This document shows positions 11,410-23,449 of a DNA stretch of 64,000 nucleotides, in pieces; the stretch's first letter is position 1; each line of letters starts with the position of its first letter. The translations under genes and the position numbers were made by a program. The notes under the pieces were generated by a model that saw nothing but the letters and a program-made list of their open reading frames with translations, had not been told where the DNA came from and searched no databases. Origin of the DNA: Anastrepha obliqua (Eukaryota; Arthropoda; Insecta; Diptera; Tephritidae). The stretch lies in the NCBI RefSeq assembly GCF_027943255.1, contig NC_072893.1, positions 122,263,784 to 122,327,783 on the forward strand, written 5' to 3'.

Positions 11410-12300
11410 ACGAATAGTCGAAATCAATTTTCTTGTGCCCATTTTTGAAAGAATTTTTTTTACAAATCGAAACTCTTGCCTTAAGCTACAAGCAGCGACA
11501 ATTTCATTTAAATGTGTTTAAAATTGTATGAACTATGATTTTAGAAGCATAAAGATCGACTTTAAATTTAAATTATTCGAAAACCAAAATTTTTTAATTA
11601 ATCTTCTTGCATTTAGCTTTCTGGAGAGAAAATTTCATTCGAATATCATCGAAACTGTACGAATTAGGATCCTTGAAGCATAAGCGATGCCTTGTGATAG
11701 ACTTTGAAATATAAATGACTTGAAAATGAAACTTAATTAATTGTTTCTCGTGCATTTAGCTTTCTGTGGCGAGAATTTCATTCGAATATTTTCACAATTA
11801 TACGAATTACCACTCGTGAAACATAGTCGACGCCTGAAAATGTGCTTCGAAATTTAAATTATTTGAACATCAAAATTAATCAATTATTTCTCTTGCGTTT
11901 AGCTATCTGCGTCAAGTATTTCATTTGAATATCTTCAAAATTGTACGAATTATGATACTTGAAACATAAACAACGCCCAGAAATAGGCTTTGAAAGTTGC
12001 ATTATTTAAAAATTAAAACCGTTTAATTATTTCTTCTGCGTTTAGCTTTCCGTAGCGAAAGTTTGATTTGGATATGTTTAAAATTGTACGAATTATATTC
12101 CTTGAAACATAAACAACGCCTAGAAATAGGCCTTGAAATTTAAATCTTTAGAAAATCAAAATTAATCAAATATTTCTCTTGTGTTTAACTTTCTGTAGAA
12201 AAAATTTCATTTGAATATCTTTGAAATTGTTCGAATTATAATCCTTGTAACTTAGATGACGCCTGAAGATATGCTTTGAAATCTAAAATTTTGCTCGAAA
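11410..12300. repeat. degenerate tandem array with 143-bp period (about 6 units)
   Basis: The landmark TTGTACGAATTA followed by CTTGAAACATAAACAACGCC recurs at 11657, 11800, 11943, 12086 and 12229, each 143 bases after the last. A more divergent first unit sits at 11526. Other parts of the monomer also line up, such as TTTCTCTTGCGTTTAGCTTTCTG and ATTTCATTTGAATATCTT. Units differ by roughly a fifth of positions, so the array is old or unhomogenised. It contains no open frame. It looks like a short satellite or an expanded minisatellite. Confidence 0.9.
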
Positions 12301-12761
12301 TTTGAGTAGGAAAGGGTATATTCCACTCTATGACACTTATTGTTAACATACTATCTGTAAAAGGTTATATGATATTAAACATTTTTAGAAACAAATTTCG
12401 ACAATGTTCGTTTTCAAATTCTGCAACCTTTATAATATTCTTGTATGTGTAGTGTACTCAATGGCCGACACTTCGACCTAAAAAACCTTTTGTGTTCATT
12501 GGCCTTGGTCAATGAACTAATTCTTTCAGTCGCTCTATATAAACCGCATTCCTCCATATAAACCTTTTAAATTTTCTTTGCGGAATGTCAAAAACTTTCA
12601 GAGTGTTTTTAATTTATTTCATTAAGACGAGTCTACTTTTTCCATCAAAATCGGTAAAGAAAATAAAAAGAAAAAAATCGATTCCTACAAATTCATCAAA
12701 AATGTTTACTTGGAACTCATTACTTTTACGATTTCAGCTTTTCAAAATTTGCATCTCGCTA

Positions 12762-12945
12762 GATGGCACTGGCAGCGATATTATTCCTAAAATCGTGTTT
12801 ATTATGAGGTCGGTCTTATACTCGGAATAAATCTTAACTACTAAAATTATAAAAAAAGAAGTATTCCACTAAATGGAGCTCGGAATGATATTATACCAAA
12901 AGTCGTATTTACGATCAGATCGGTCTTATACTTGGAATAAATTAT
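12762..12945. repeat. tandem duplication, 111-bp spacing
   Basis: About 73 bp starting with GATGGCACTGGCAGCGATATT (12762-12834) is repeated at 12873-12945. The shared words are AAA(A/G)TCGT(G/A)TTTA and TCGGTCTTATACT(C/T)GGAATAAAT. The short interval between them is AT-rich. No coding sense is seen. Confidence 0.8.
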
Positions 12946-15599
12946 AGCCCTTTTTGAATGACACAAAAGTTATTTGCGTTCCATGAATTTTTGTTCCATG
13001 AACTTTGCATTATTACTTCATATGAAAGGCTCATCTCGCCTCTCACCTCTGTGGAGTGATATCGAGTAGCTCATTTGTTCCGTCGCAGTTGGAAAATCGG
13101 TCTAAAAAAATGTGAACTCTTAATTCATGTGGCTGCCTTCATTCGAAATTTTTTACATGATTCCACCAATCGACAAAGACCGAAGTTCATTTTCCACATA
13201 GAAATTCTCTAAACCAAAACTAAATACGCAAACCCAGCTGTTATCAGTGGTCTATCTACTCCCCAATTTATGTACGAATTTTTGTCACGCAACGACGCAC
13301 GCTTCCCTTTTTATAACAAAAAAAAGTAAAATATATAAAATATAAAAATTTCATTTCTTAAAAAATAATTCAGCAAAACACAGTCGCATAAGATCTCTTT
13401 AACTTCAAAAACAAGCGAAAAACTTGAGAGCAAAAAGCGAATGCAAAGTGAAAAGTCAACAATGACCAATTGCAATTACCATTGCCTGCACGACTGACCA
13501 CAAACGTATCAACTCACTTCGCTGCCCCCATCTGCACCAACGACCAAAGCTCTCTCGTGGACGGTGGTGCGCACCAGGCGCACATTGACCGCCACTTAAT
13601 GGCACTCCATCTTCTGACTGCACGCCTTCGCTTGCAGATTTCGCGCTGCTCACAAATGACCCTTCAAAAACTTTCATCTATATACATACCTATGTACATA
13701 CTTACAAACATACGCGCATATATAAGGCGCAGGTTCCTCTTGTCATTGATAGCGAAACTTGACCCACGTGTGTCAAGCCTTTTCCACTCGAGAGACGTGG
13801 AATGAACTGAAAGCGGCATAAAAATAAAAGATGCACGGACAAAAACAAAACGCACACACACACAAATACATGCATTCTTGAAAAAGCATGAAAAGTAAAA
13901 AACACAAAAAAATGCAAATTAAAAACTGAAATTGAAGCATTACCGGAAAAACAATTCGCTCGAATGGCGGCGGCGAGCGAATGAGAAGGAATGCACCGAA
14001 TGGTGGGTTAGTTGAGAAAGAAGCTGTGGGATTTGAGGAGTTCGCACGATACATGCTGTGTCCACACCGCCAAATCGCCAGCTCGTCAGCTCACCGACTC
14101 GCCAACTCGCTGTTCGCCTGCTTCGCTATTCGGAAAAATAAAACGCTTGATTGGATTTTTATGTGGAAACTAACGCGTTAAGGGAATATGCGGCTAGCCT
14201 CGCGTTGTTTTTTTTTTCTCTCAACCATTCTCAGCCCACCTCACTCCCTTCCTCTCGTTGTTTTTGTACCCATCCTTCGCCTTGTAAAAGGTCATCTATC
14301 TCTTTTTATTGATGGGCGCGCGCTAACTGCCTTGGAGAAAAAGGACAATTTGAAACTCGAACTTGCATTGACATTGCACCACAGTCCATTTTCCAACGAC
14401 ACCGAAAAGAAAAGAAAAAAAAAATAGCAAGAAAAAACAATAACGTTGCCGTCGTAACAACAAAAAGAAATACACGAAAATGCATACATATTAATGACAG
14501 TGAAAATGGTCAAAGGGAAATGGTTGCGGGAAAAAACCAACTCGAAAAAACAATGAAAAATGTTGATTGAGTAACCCAAACAGTATCAGCGGTGTCTGAG
14601 TAACGAGTGTGGAAAGATGAGAGAGAAAGGTGTCTGCCACCGATCTGGAGTGAAGAGTTGGCTGGGGTAGGCTGTTATAAAAATTTAATTGCAAATTTAA
14701 ATAAATTTCGGTTTATGGGACATTTCAGGTGCGCAAAATAACTGAGTGGAGTTGACTTATTGGCTCTAGCTGCCATAAAAGGAAGTTTGATTAAGTATTT
14801 AAAAAAAAAATGTTACTGTAAGAGCATAACATTTTTTCCATAATCCCACTGAGGTGACTGCTCTTGGCGGATTATACTTTCGGGGCGTTCTGGTAGAGTA
14901 AACCTCACTAGCGTGAGAACAAAGGAAAACTCCTAGGCGGTATTGGGTGAGTTAATTACATTCCAAATTGTAAATGCATCCCACTGCAGGAGAAACCATC
15001 ATCTCGCGTAATCTATTATCACACCCAGAAGCTTCCAGATCGCCAGACCGCTTTCCAAGCCCAGTTAAAAGCAACAGAGATGCCAGCAAAGCGAAAATAA
15101 ACCTTTGTTCCATCAAAACTGGCCTTTCTTGTAGGGAGTCAATCTGCGATCCAAGCCGAGTGTTAACGAATAACTTGAAATGTTTTCAGGGAAATCAAAA
15201 CTGTTAACAATCTCTTGAACAGCAAAGCATCGTTTTGTGTTAGGTACCCAGATATAGCAGATTTCCCTAAAATGAGCAAGCAGGCGAAAACCCTGAAGTA
15301 TAAAACTGAGCGAGGACTTGATTTTACTGTATTCACTAATCGGTCTGAAAGATAGAGCAGCTACCAACAGCTAGTGGCACAAATGTGGCTCCCTACAGAG
15401 TTTCGCGTTCACTTTTTCCAACATTCAACGAAGAAAGAAGACGAATCTTACTGAGGCTCGATTGAAAGATGCATCCTTCCATTCAGAGCAGATCTAACTA
15501 GCCAATGCTCAATGTTCAAAACTACAAAGAACTTAAGTTCTGGTGAGTGACTCTTTACACAACCCTGTCTAAAATAATTTTAAATTAATTGCAATACTT
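12946..15599. other. non-coding stretch, nothing recognised
   Basis: Several frames of 65-111 codons overlap one another on both strands (13456-14694), which is what chance gives in this composition. None has a recognisable domain. Purine-rich A/G runs flank 14395-14480. No RNA gene was found by eye. Confidence 0.45.
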
Positions 15600-16200
15600 C
15601 AATCAATTTGCACATTTGACCAATTTTGATTATTTAAATATATGGCAACCCTAATTAAAATTATATCTGAATTAGAAATTTGTAAGGTATATTTCACTCC
15701 ATATTATAATACTTTTTTCTTCTTACATATTAAAATTATTTCAAATTCTCTAAATATGCGGCAACCCTATTTAGAAAATTTTACAAACTAATGTGTTCTT
15801 AAATACCCTTCCGCTATAATAATTTTAATAACCAAGCCGATTGCATAATTTTAATTTTTTTTATACATCTGGCAACTCTATTAAAATAAACCCTAGTACT
15901 AAAGCTTTCACAAACTTGTTTGGCTCGTTACCAATAATTTATTGTAATATTTAACTACACAATTAAATTAATTTTGGTTTTTTCAAAACTAGGTGGCAAC
16001 CCTATTTTAAAATGTTTCTGTGTTAATGTGTTTTTAAATGCCTCGCCTTTGATTAGAATGCAATAATTTATTATTTATTATAACTACCATATTTGATTTA
16101 TCTTAATATTTAAAATAGACAGCAACCCTGTAAAAAATATTTCAAAATTAAAGCTTTCACAAACATCTTTCGTTTGTTATTAATAATGTAAAACTTTTCA
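15600..16200. repeat. degenerate tandem array, about 111-126-bp units with dimer pattern
   Basis: The core GGCAACCCTA(A/T)TT recurs at 15644, 15760, 15871, 15995 and 16121. Alternate units share extra sequence. The units starting at 15760 and 15995 both have (C)TAATGTGTT(C/T)TTAAAT. Those starting at 15871 and 16121 both have AAAGCTTTCACAAAC and a following (C/T)GTT.(A/T)TAATAAT. This is a dimeric higher-order pattern of about 240 bp. A lone related core (TTGGCAACTCTATTTGG) appears at 42080. Confidence 0.8.
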
Positions 16201-17985
16201 CTATTATATGAAGAAGTGTAATATGCAAGACTTCTTGAATTCGATTTTCGAAAATAGGCAAAATAAAAATGCGAAATCTTCTTTTTCTTAACCTTTATTT
16301 CGATTTGTGTTCTGTTTACAGCAACAATATTTTTACAATACAATAAAGATTATAAATTTTTTGCATATGTATATTTTTTGTATTCGGATCGTGAACCGGA
16401 AGCTCAGCATTCACGCCATCTTCTTGGCGATCTCGGCATATTCGGTCTCCCTTGCATTGCTGCTTTCGCAAGCCGCCCGTCACCCATTCTTTTGGGCTGT
16501 CAGTTCCACTTTTTTCGGCTTTGTCGGCTACCTCTAGCTACAACTTCAAATTCGCATAGCGCCTTATCTCTTCGTTTCGCTGGTGATCGGGTCGGGTGTA
16601 CCCTGATATCAAATCAGTCAGCACAATTCAATACTGGACAAGATTTTTAAAAATATCTTAAACCACAACGTCGTATTTCGAAACAATCATATTGAACGGC
16701 CATAACGGCCATACTTTTTCACTTTTCAATTTAGTACTCATCTCTCTGCACTGCACGTCGCTCCCCACTTCCTCCAGTACATTCTGGTGCGCTGAAGTTC
16801 CCCTTCAAATGCCATAGAATTAAATAAAAATCCAAAGTAATGATTTTTCAACAGTTCGCAAACATTGTTTTTGATGTTATTTCCATTCTTCTAGCTATTT
16901 TGTTGTTTCTTTTTTTATGTTCTTTTTTTTTTGCCGTCAAGTACTTATTACATTGTTGTTATTACAATATTACTAAAGTTTCCGTTAGCGCACACGAACT
17001 GCCAAGCATCCACAGCACATTGAAGTAAAGTATATCTGCACTGGCTGTCGCAGGGCATAGCGAGCAGCCACAGTGGGCGCTTTTCGGCAATGATGTCATT
17101 AAATATTTACAACGTAAGCAAGAAAAGATAAACATAACCGTTACATTTTATTGTCGACAATCATTGCTTTTGATTGTTGTTAGTGGCGTGGCGTTGGTGA
17201 GCAGCAAGTAAAATCTACTCAATTGTGCTGCGGAAGGGAAGGTAAGACAAACGTACTGACTGACGAACAAAGGCAACCAGCAAGCTGCAGAGACAGATAA
17301 ATGAGTGAAAGTAGCTGAGTATGCTGTCCGGCCAATCTGTATGGAAAGAATAAAACAAGAGAGTACACAAAAACCTAAACAACTGTATAGATAATATTGC
17401 CTGGCGTAGCGCCTTTAAAACCTTCAACACTTTATTAAACGCCGCAGTACTGGTGGCACAAAAAGTGCTTTTGAGTTGTAAGTTGCTGTTACAATCGTAT
17501 TTATGCACATGAATGTAAAAGGTACAAGTTTCAATGTTAGTGTGCCTGTGTGCGTGCATACTTTGCATCTGCTCAGCGCGTTCGCCCTTTCTTGCGTCTC
17601 CTGTTGGTCTCCCTCTTTCCCTCACTCCCTCTAATATGTGAGTATTCCTTCCTCTTGTTTGTCTTTTGCAAATGTTTGCCATTTTATTTAAATTAAATCT
17701 TTACAATGAAAAGGAAATACTCGGATTTGAATTAAGTAAGGTTTAACATAATTTTAGGCGCATTAAAATAAAATGCTTCCTTAATTGTTTCAAGTTTGTA
17801 CATTTCTCTTACGCCGTAGCTATGCATGGCACTTTGCTTCGTTAAATTGATAAAATTTTACGTACAAGGATTTACTTTGCTTTTAGGTTGTCTACATTTA
17901 GGTGTACCTTTCTCATGTGCCTTAAAAAAATACATGAAATCTGCAGCTTACTATAAAACGGCAAAATATCACATTTGGCAAAGAA
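16201..17985. other. non-coding stretch, nothing firm
   Basis: The part at 16380-16625 is richer in GC than its surroundings and has a frame with a hydrophobic run (IHAIFLAISAYSVSLALLL), but no start context, homology or splice structure supports a gene. A 155-codon minus-strand frame (17215-17682) has no recognisable domain and I do not call it. Confidence 0.4.
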
Positions 17986-18795
17986 TACAGCGAGAGATCT
18001 AATTGCAAATGAAAATTCCGATTTTTTTATACAATCGTTTCGAATACAATTTTTTTTACTCTGGAAACGGATTCTTCTTCTTCTTGATGGGTGGCATATA
18101 CGGTTTAAGAGATTTTGGCGGCTTTTGTTCGCAGTTATTGTTGTTGTTTTAACAGTAATAGAAGCCCCGTCAGTGTAGGGTATATCACCGGTCGTCTTTG
18201 TCTGGCTCATCTAAAGGTAGGCCTAGGAAACATGCTGTTTCGACGGGTTGGGTCCAGAGGGAGAGGGGTGTTAGATGAGTAGGTTTTAGAGGGCATGTGA
18301 AAAGGTGGTTAGTGTTGTGGGGTGTATCTTCACATGCCGGACATATGTTTGGTATGTCGGGGTTAATTCTGGATAAGTAGGAGTTTAACCTGCTACAGTA
18401 TGCAGAACGTAATTGTGCCAGTGTTGCGTGTGTCTCATGGGAAAGCTAGAGCTCTTCATCTGCAATAGGTGGTGGTTGGTCTCCGATTACGACATTCACA
18501 GGACGGGAGCTTAAGAAGGTGGTGACGGTCTCCCGGTGAATGTCGTTTATTGACTGTCTAAATACTGTCTGGTCCAGTAGATTTATGTCAGTTTTGTCCT
18601 GGATCTCGCCGGCATAGTTTAAAAGGTGTCTCCTGACGTACTTAGGAGGCGGCTCTGGCTCAAGCAGGTGTCTGCAAGGGTGAAACCTACGGTAGCACCC
18701 CAGCAGGCACTGCTTGCTGAGCAGTTTATTGTGCTCCATTACAGGGAGCATTTGGCCTCATTGTGAAGGTGTTGAATAGGGGGCATCTGTTCGCA
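17986..18795 (-). pseudogene. Jockey-clade retrotransposon RT C-terminus and 3' UTR
   Basis: The minus strand encodes the very end of a Jockey-type ORF2. PIQHLHNEA is followed after a frame change by LLSKQYLLGCYRR-like sequence (here LLSKQCLLGCYRRFHPCRH). A variable stretch ending DQPPPIADEEL is followed by an in-frame stop near 18448-18450. Then come TLAQLRSAYCSRLNSYLSRI, CPACEDTPHNTNHLFTCP and LTPLSLWTQPVETACFLGLPL, ending at a TGA at 18185. The C-terminal zinc motif (CPAC...HLFTCP) is complete. The following 200 bases contain the short AC/CAA-rich 3' UTR typical of this clade (AAAACAACAACAATAACTG). Upstream sequence is lost, so this is a 5'-truncated, inactive copy. Confidence 0.88.
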
Positions 18796-19199
18796 GTGGT
18801 CGTCATTAGTGTAGGCAGGTCTCATCCGAGCCTTTGGTTTCGTTTTCATTGGAGCGGACCCAAATATCCTGTGTTGCTTCGCCTTCTCACATTACCTCGC
18901 TCTCGAACGGATGCTCGGAAGTTACCCAGAGGTTACTTGGATGATGCCCGAAAGTTGTGACCACTTGCGTGGACTTCTACACATAAAACCATCCACCAGA
19001 TTAAGTATTTAGAAAAAATATAGGAGCTATACCCTCGGCATTAATTTTATGTTACCTACTTAAATATTGCTTAGAAATATATAAGCAAATCCCAATAACG
19101 GCTTTGAATACCAAGGACAGTTCTTCAAATATTGACAAAAAAGTCATCTGCCTAAGTACTTAAAGCTATATGACTTGAAGGAACCTCCATTAGCCCTGC
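18796..19199. other. non-coding stretch, nothing recognised
   Basis: This is unassigned sequence between two retroelement remnants. A CGGAAGTTACC/GAAAGTTGTG short imperfect repeat is seen near 18915-18960. Confidence 0.4.
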
Positions 19200-19562
19200 T
19201 AGATCAATGCATAGATTAGTCATAAACGAGGGAGCAGATCAACCAGTTTCTATGAGCCACAAAACTTATCTGTTGTCACAAACTCATTATCCTGAAGAAG
19301 CTGCCTAGATGAGGAGGAGACGACGTCGCACCTCCTGTGCTATTGCCCTTTTCTATCCAGACATAGATTCGCCATTTTAGGTAGGTAATTTGTGAATGAA
19401 TTCGAAGAACCCAGTACTATGGAAATCAATTATCTTCTAATTTTTTCGAAAAGTTCACACTGGTTTTAAGAGAGACAAGAACAAGTTCCCCACGCGGCAT
19501 CACAATAAGCCTGAGTGTATCCCACAGTGGACAACCGCTTCAACTTAAACTAACCTAACAAA
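19200..19562 (+). pseudogene. non-LTR retrotransposon 3' tail: zinc knuckle and 3' UTR
   Basis: The plus strand reads SCLDEEETTSHLLCYCPFLSRHRFAILGR, the C-terminal C..C/H....C knuckle of I/R1-type elements, followed by a stop and a second readable piece ending HWF. The 3' UTR (AAGCCTGAGTGTATCCC then GACAACCGCTTCAACTTAAACTAACCTAAC) matches, in reverse, the tail at 35803-35860, so both belong to one family. Nothing upstream of the knuckle is clear. Confidence 0.75.
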
Positions 19563-20770
19563 TCCCACTTCAGTTATACGCCTTCCCAATCAATGCTTCG
19601 TTGGAGAACGGCACATTGATCTTACGAAGCGAAATCAGGACTTATTAAGAGTTTCACAATGACACATTTCCTGGTCTGCTGTTTTGTGTTTATTGTCACA
19701 CAACCTATTCTTCATTAGCCTGTAATAAACAGCAAGAAATCTTGTAACTACACTGTCATCCCGCTCGGTAAATCTACGAAGTTTTTCGGTTATACTTGCT
19801 GATATTTCTGAAATGTAGGCTTTGGCTTCTCCGCAAATATTAGGTATCTACTCGTATAAGCATCGAATTATACTAATTTCGCCCATTGGAACTTCATGAC
19901 AGTCGGCGGAAAGATTCCGTGTCTATAAATCCCTGGACTGACCTTTTCCTGGGGTTGAGGTCTGATATTTCATTGCGAAAGTATCCGCATTTTGGACCGT
20001 CACCTGCTGTTCGAATGTTCTTTGATGACCTCACTGCCTGCATTGTTCCCACATGGGCAAATATCACAACTACTTCGTGGTTCAGACTCTCCGTCCTTTC
20101 AGAAAGCCAAACAACTAAAAAATCGAGTTCAAATTTACGTTACGAGTCTTCCGTAGTCCAAATAACAGAACGGCAGTCAGAATTTGAAACCCTAATGCAT
20201 TGGCATCAGAAAGCTTATACACTATTTGCATTTATTTGAGTGGGTCCACATGGAGACTACATCAAGCCGTAGCTGCATCTTATTGTAAATTTCTCTGAAA
20301 TACTAATGACTGCAGTACTAATCACTGGCTGCAATTAGCGTCTTCACCCCTATGGGCTCAGCCTTAAGAGTGATGGACTTAGGTTTCTTTAGCCCTCTCC
20401 TCTCGAGATGCGTGGCATCCCACCGCAAGTTTGTGCGTCTCTTCGATATCACTAACAATGAAGATATTTAACTTTTGAACTATCTGTGCAATCTCTAGGA
20501 TGGCTCAGAAATAAGCCTGAAATGAAAAGATCGTGAGAGAGGTTCCAAAATCAGAACACAGGAATTTTTGTTGTGTGGAAGGGTTCTAAATATTTTCGGT
20601 TTAGTAAAGTGACCTTCGGTTGCTCACAAATGATGATTTAGATGCAAGATTTAGAGGCACGAGATTCATAATAACTTTCAGAGTTTAACTTTTTGTGGTT
20701 CTGTTGAAGTGCATTGGAAGTGGCTCTATGAATCAGCAAAGCTAGCTTTGGGTGTGCGCCCAGAATTCCA
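19563..20770. other. non-coding stretch, nothing recognised
   Basis: A 117-codon plus-strand frame (19886-20239) has no domain that I recognise, and its composition matches the background. Short retroelement debris is possible but I cannot show it. Confidence 0.4.
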
Positions 20771-20775
20771 TTTTT

Positions 20776-20862
20776 CATTATGGTAGGTAGGTAGGTAGGG
20801 TGGTGGTCATAAAGACACACTTAGACCTTTCGCAGGTCCATTGTGATACAACTGGAGCTTAT
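20776..20862 (-). mobile_element. solo 3' terminal fragment of a non-LTR element
   Basis: On the plus strand a TAGGTAGGTAGGTAGG run leads into GGTGGTGGTCATAAAGACA, then ACTTAGACCTTTCGCAGGTCC and ATTGTGATACAACTGG. The reverse complement of the 3' end of the better element at 55588-56592 has the same words in the same order (ACTTAGACCTTACAGGTCC, GTTGTGATACGACTG). This is therefore a minus-strand 3' end of that family with nearly all of the body missing. Confidence 0.7.
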
Positions 20863-21084
20863 CCTTACCCTACGTGTTCCTTTTCAAACCATACGGTAGC
20901 TTTAATAAACGAGCAGAGCTTCGTTAGCTATTTGATTATATGCAGAGCAGGATAATGACTAGGGTGTAGCAGAACGCTTTAGAAAGATCCCGTTTATTAG
21001 GAAAGATAAAATGGGGTAGGGTAAGACTGACTTATGATTGTTCACAAGTTTTCTGATCGTTCACGGGCGAATACAGGACTCATT

Positions 21085-21215
21085 CGAATCTAAACTGGAT
21101 GCGTGTGACCAAACAGAATTCCTAGCGTTTATGGAGAACGACGAGACATCTCAGCACATTGTAAATGAATGCCCGACCTTGACTGGAAATAGAGCGATAT
21201 TTTTTTAAGAACTGT
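21085..21215 (+). pseudogene. C-terminal zinc-knuckle scrap of a non-LTR element
   Basis: A short frame reads MENDETSQHIVNECPTLTGNRAIFF. The DET..H(I)..ECP.L...R pattern is that of the C-terminal knuckle of non-LTR polymerases, followed by a stop. Sequence on either side is not assignable, so the family is unknown. Confidence 0.55.
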
Positions 21216-22973
21216 AGGGTTCACACCTCAATTGTCAGGAACGCGGTTGTCAGTTCTACAAGTTCTACATTTCTTTAGGGAGCTTGAGGGTATTTCGGGT
21301 TATAAATGGGATCCTATAATAAAGAAGAACAAAAAGGAGAAATGCGGCTGTCAGGGAACTTTTAAAATTAATTAGGAGTTTGAGGGTAACCTCAAGTTAA
21401 AAGTCGGGAGGCAAGTGAAGTTCTATACCACATTTTCACTTTGTTCTGCGTTCTGCGTTACCCAAGGATGTGAGCTGGAAATTTTAAATTTTAAAAATCC
21501 TCCCGCTCAATGATTCACTTTTCGCCTTTACAAAACACTAATCCTTACAAGGGAATAATTGCAATCGAAATTCCCATTTGGGAAGGCAGTAAAAAATTTG
21601 ATTAGAAACAAAGCTAAAAACTAACTAATTTCATTATGCCAAAGGGCAATGTTTATTCTCGCTTTCCCTCATGGCAGGCGCACATTCCACAAGCGGCAAC
21701 TCAAAGATCTAAGTGTACAACAAAGGTAGGCACCGAACAATCGAAGCCCGCCGGGAGTCGCTGATGTGGAAATAAAAAAAGCGAAAATGTAATGCAAACG
21801 CGAAAAGGCAATCAAATTGAAAATTGAAAATTTCATTATAAGCGAGAAATAACAGAAAAAAATACTCAAAAAAAGACAAGAAAGTTCAAAATGCAACGCT
21901 GCGAGTATGATGAATTGAATAACGGCAGCAGCGTAGCAACACAGCAGAAAGAGAGTGAGGCAACTATGCTAAGGAGGGAAGCGCTGCCCACCAGACGATA
22001 GTAAAGTTTCTATATTTTCATTAACTTTTCAAATTTTGCGCAAATAATTGACGAATGTTTGAGAGGAGTTTGACGAAGGCAAATGAAAGTTCATGAATGT
22101 TTAGCAAGACAGAGGAAAGAGCAAACACATATGAAATTACAAAGTAGCACAAGCAAAAGCACTTTTAAGCATAACGCGTCAGAGGCACCTACTAAACTTT
22201 GCCCATTATGCGCATAGCAACGCGAATCTCAAGCCTCGGCAAGCTGCAGCATCGAGGAGCGAATTCGCTCTTTACGCGTGGCATTGTAATTACTCAGCTC
22301 CCAGTTGTGCAATCATCGTATAATTGGCATGAGGAGTGCGGCGCGCGTATGTGTGTTTCCGAGCCAACAAAAACAACTAGCTAAGTATGCACTCAAATTG
22401 TACGAATTCGAAAAGTAATTAAATTTTGTGAAATTTTCGTTTGCTTACAAAGTAACAGACGTATTCGTGTATGAGTGCAGAGTGCAAAATTTGCATAGTA
22501 ATGCGAATTGCGCTATTGTAGCGTTGCATTTGTGTTATTAATGGCGCATGCATAGTTACAACTGCAACAATGTACATAGTTGGATAGAAAGGAAGACAGC
22601 TAAAGGAAACGAGGGACATCGAGGTACTGAACTCAACATTTAACAATTTAATTTAAGTTAATTGGTTGAGCATAGGAAATGATACTCGGTCATATTCTGA
22701 TACGAGGTGAAGAGTTAATGAGACTTTTGCTCAATGTAATATGGTATGTCTCCACCTAGTGGTTACAAAAAATGCAATAATACTCCCATACAACTGTAAA
22801 ATTAGGAGATATATTCACCCTCCCAATTGAAGTCTAAAGAGTAGAGCCAAGACTACCCATAGAAATTTTGCGTTCCGCCACTACTCCGCTTTAATTTCAG
22901 CCTGCTTAGGTAACGATGAAGCAAGAGCTTATGTAAAAATTGTGTAAATCTATATCACAACCTTACATCAAAT
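21216..22973. other. non-coding stretch, nothing recognised
   Basis: No open frame above about 75 codons and no known repeat were seen. Purine-rich at 21760-21900. Confidence 0.4.
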
Positions 22974-23141
22974 ACACTAGACACTTTGATAATGTCAAGT
23001 GAAAACTAAAAAATGCTTGATATGTCCGTAGAAGTTCAACTGTTTGCCTCTAATCCCAGAGAGGCAAGAGGTTGGTTGGTTTTTTGGAGCCACCGAAGAT
23101 CAGCTTCTGGCCAGATGGTTAAATTTTAAGGCACTGTAATG
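22974..23141. repeat. tandem duplication, copy A
   Basis: This 168-bp segment is repeated at 23450-23627. Shared words in order are GAAAACTAAAAA, ATGTCCGTAGAAGTTCA (ATATCC in copy B), CCT(C/A)TAATCCC, TTTTTGGAGC, AGATCAGCTTCTG and CAGATG. The copies are separated by a SINE. No coding sense is seen. Confidence 0.85.
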
Positions 23142-23447
23142 TAGAAGAAGAATGCCGCGTAAGTATCATTCGGAAGGTCACAGGCTCGAATCTCCGGGCG
23201 TGAAAAAACAAATGATAAAACAAGTTTTTTCTAACAGCGGTCGCCCCTCGGCAGACAATTGAAAACCGCCGAGTGTATTTCTGCCATAAAAACGCTTCTC
23301 ATAAAAAATCATCTGCCATTCGGAGTAGACTTAACAGCGTAGGTCCCTCCTTTGGTGGATCAGCATCAAAAGGCATACCTCAAATAGGAGAAGGAGCTCG
23401 GCCAAAGACCAAATAAAAGGCGTAAGCTGTAGACAGGAGGAGGAGTA
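23142..23447 (+). mobile_element. tRNA-derived SINE, tephritid-type central domain
   Basis: The head has a pol III B-box-like word GGCTCGAATCTCC (23183-23195) preceded by GGAAGGTCACA. The body then reads GCGGTCGCCCCTCGGCAG, CCGAGTGTATTTCTGCCAT, TCATCTGCCATTCGGAGT, GTAGGTCCCTCC and GAGCTCGGCCAAAGACC. From memory this body is a very common SINE core in tephritid fruit flies, in which GGTCCCTCCATTTGTGGAAC and AGGAGGAGGAGCTCGGCC are hallmarks. The A box is not clear, so the 5' head may be eroded. It lies between the two copies of a tandem duplication. I cannot fix its target-site duplication. Confidence 0.8.
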
Positions 23448-23449
23448 GC

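Noticed and set aside
16307..16650. Two overlapping frames in a GC-richer patch, one with a hydrophobic run
   Set aside because: I could not find splice sites, a promoter or a related protein. Overlapping frames of similar length argue against coding.
17215..17682. 155-codon minus-strand frame
   Set aside because: One of the longer frames outside repeats, but with no recognisable domain, no supporting neighbours and background codon composition. It might be checked with RNA data.
19886..20239. 117-codon plus-strand frame
   Set aside because: No motif seen. It could be retroelement debris or chance.
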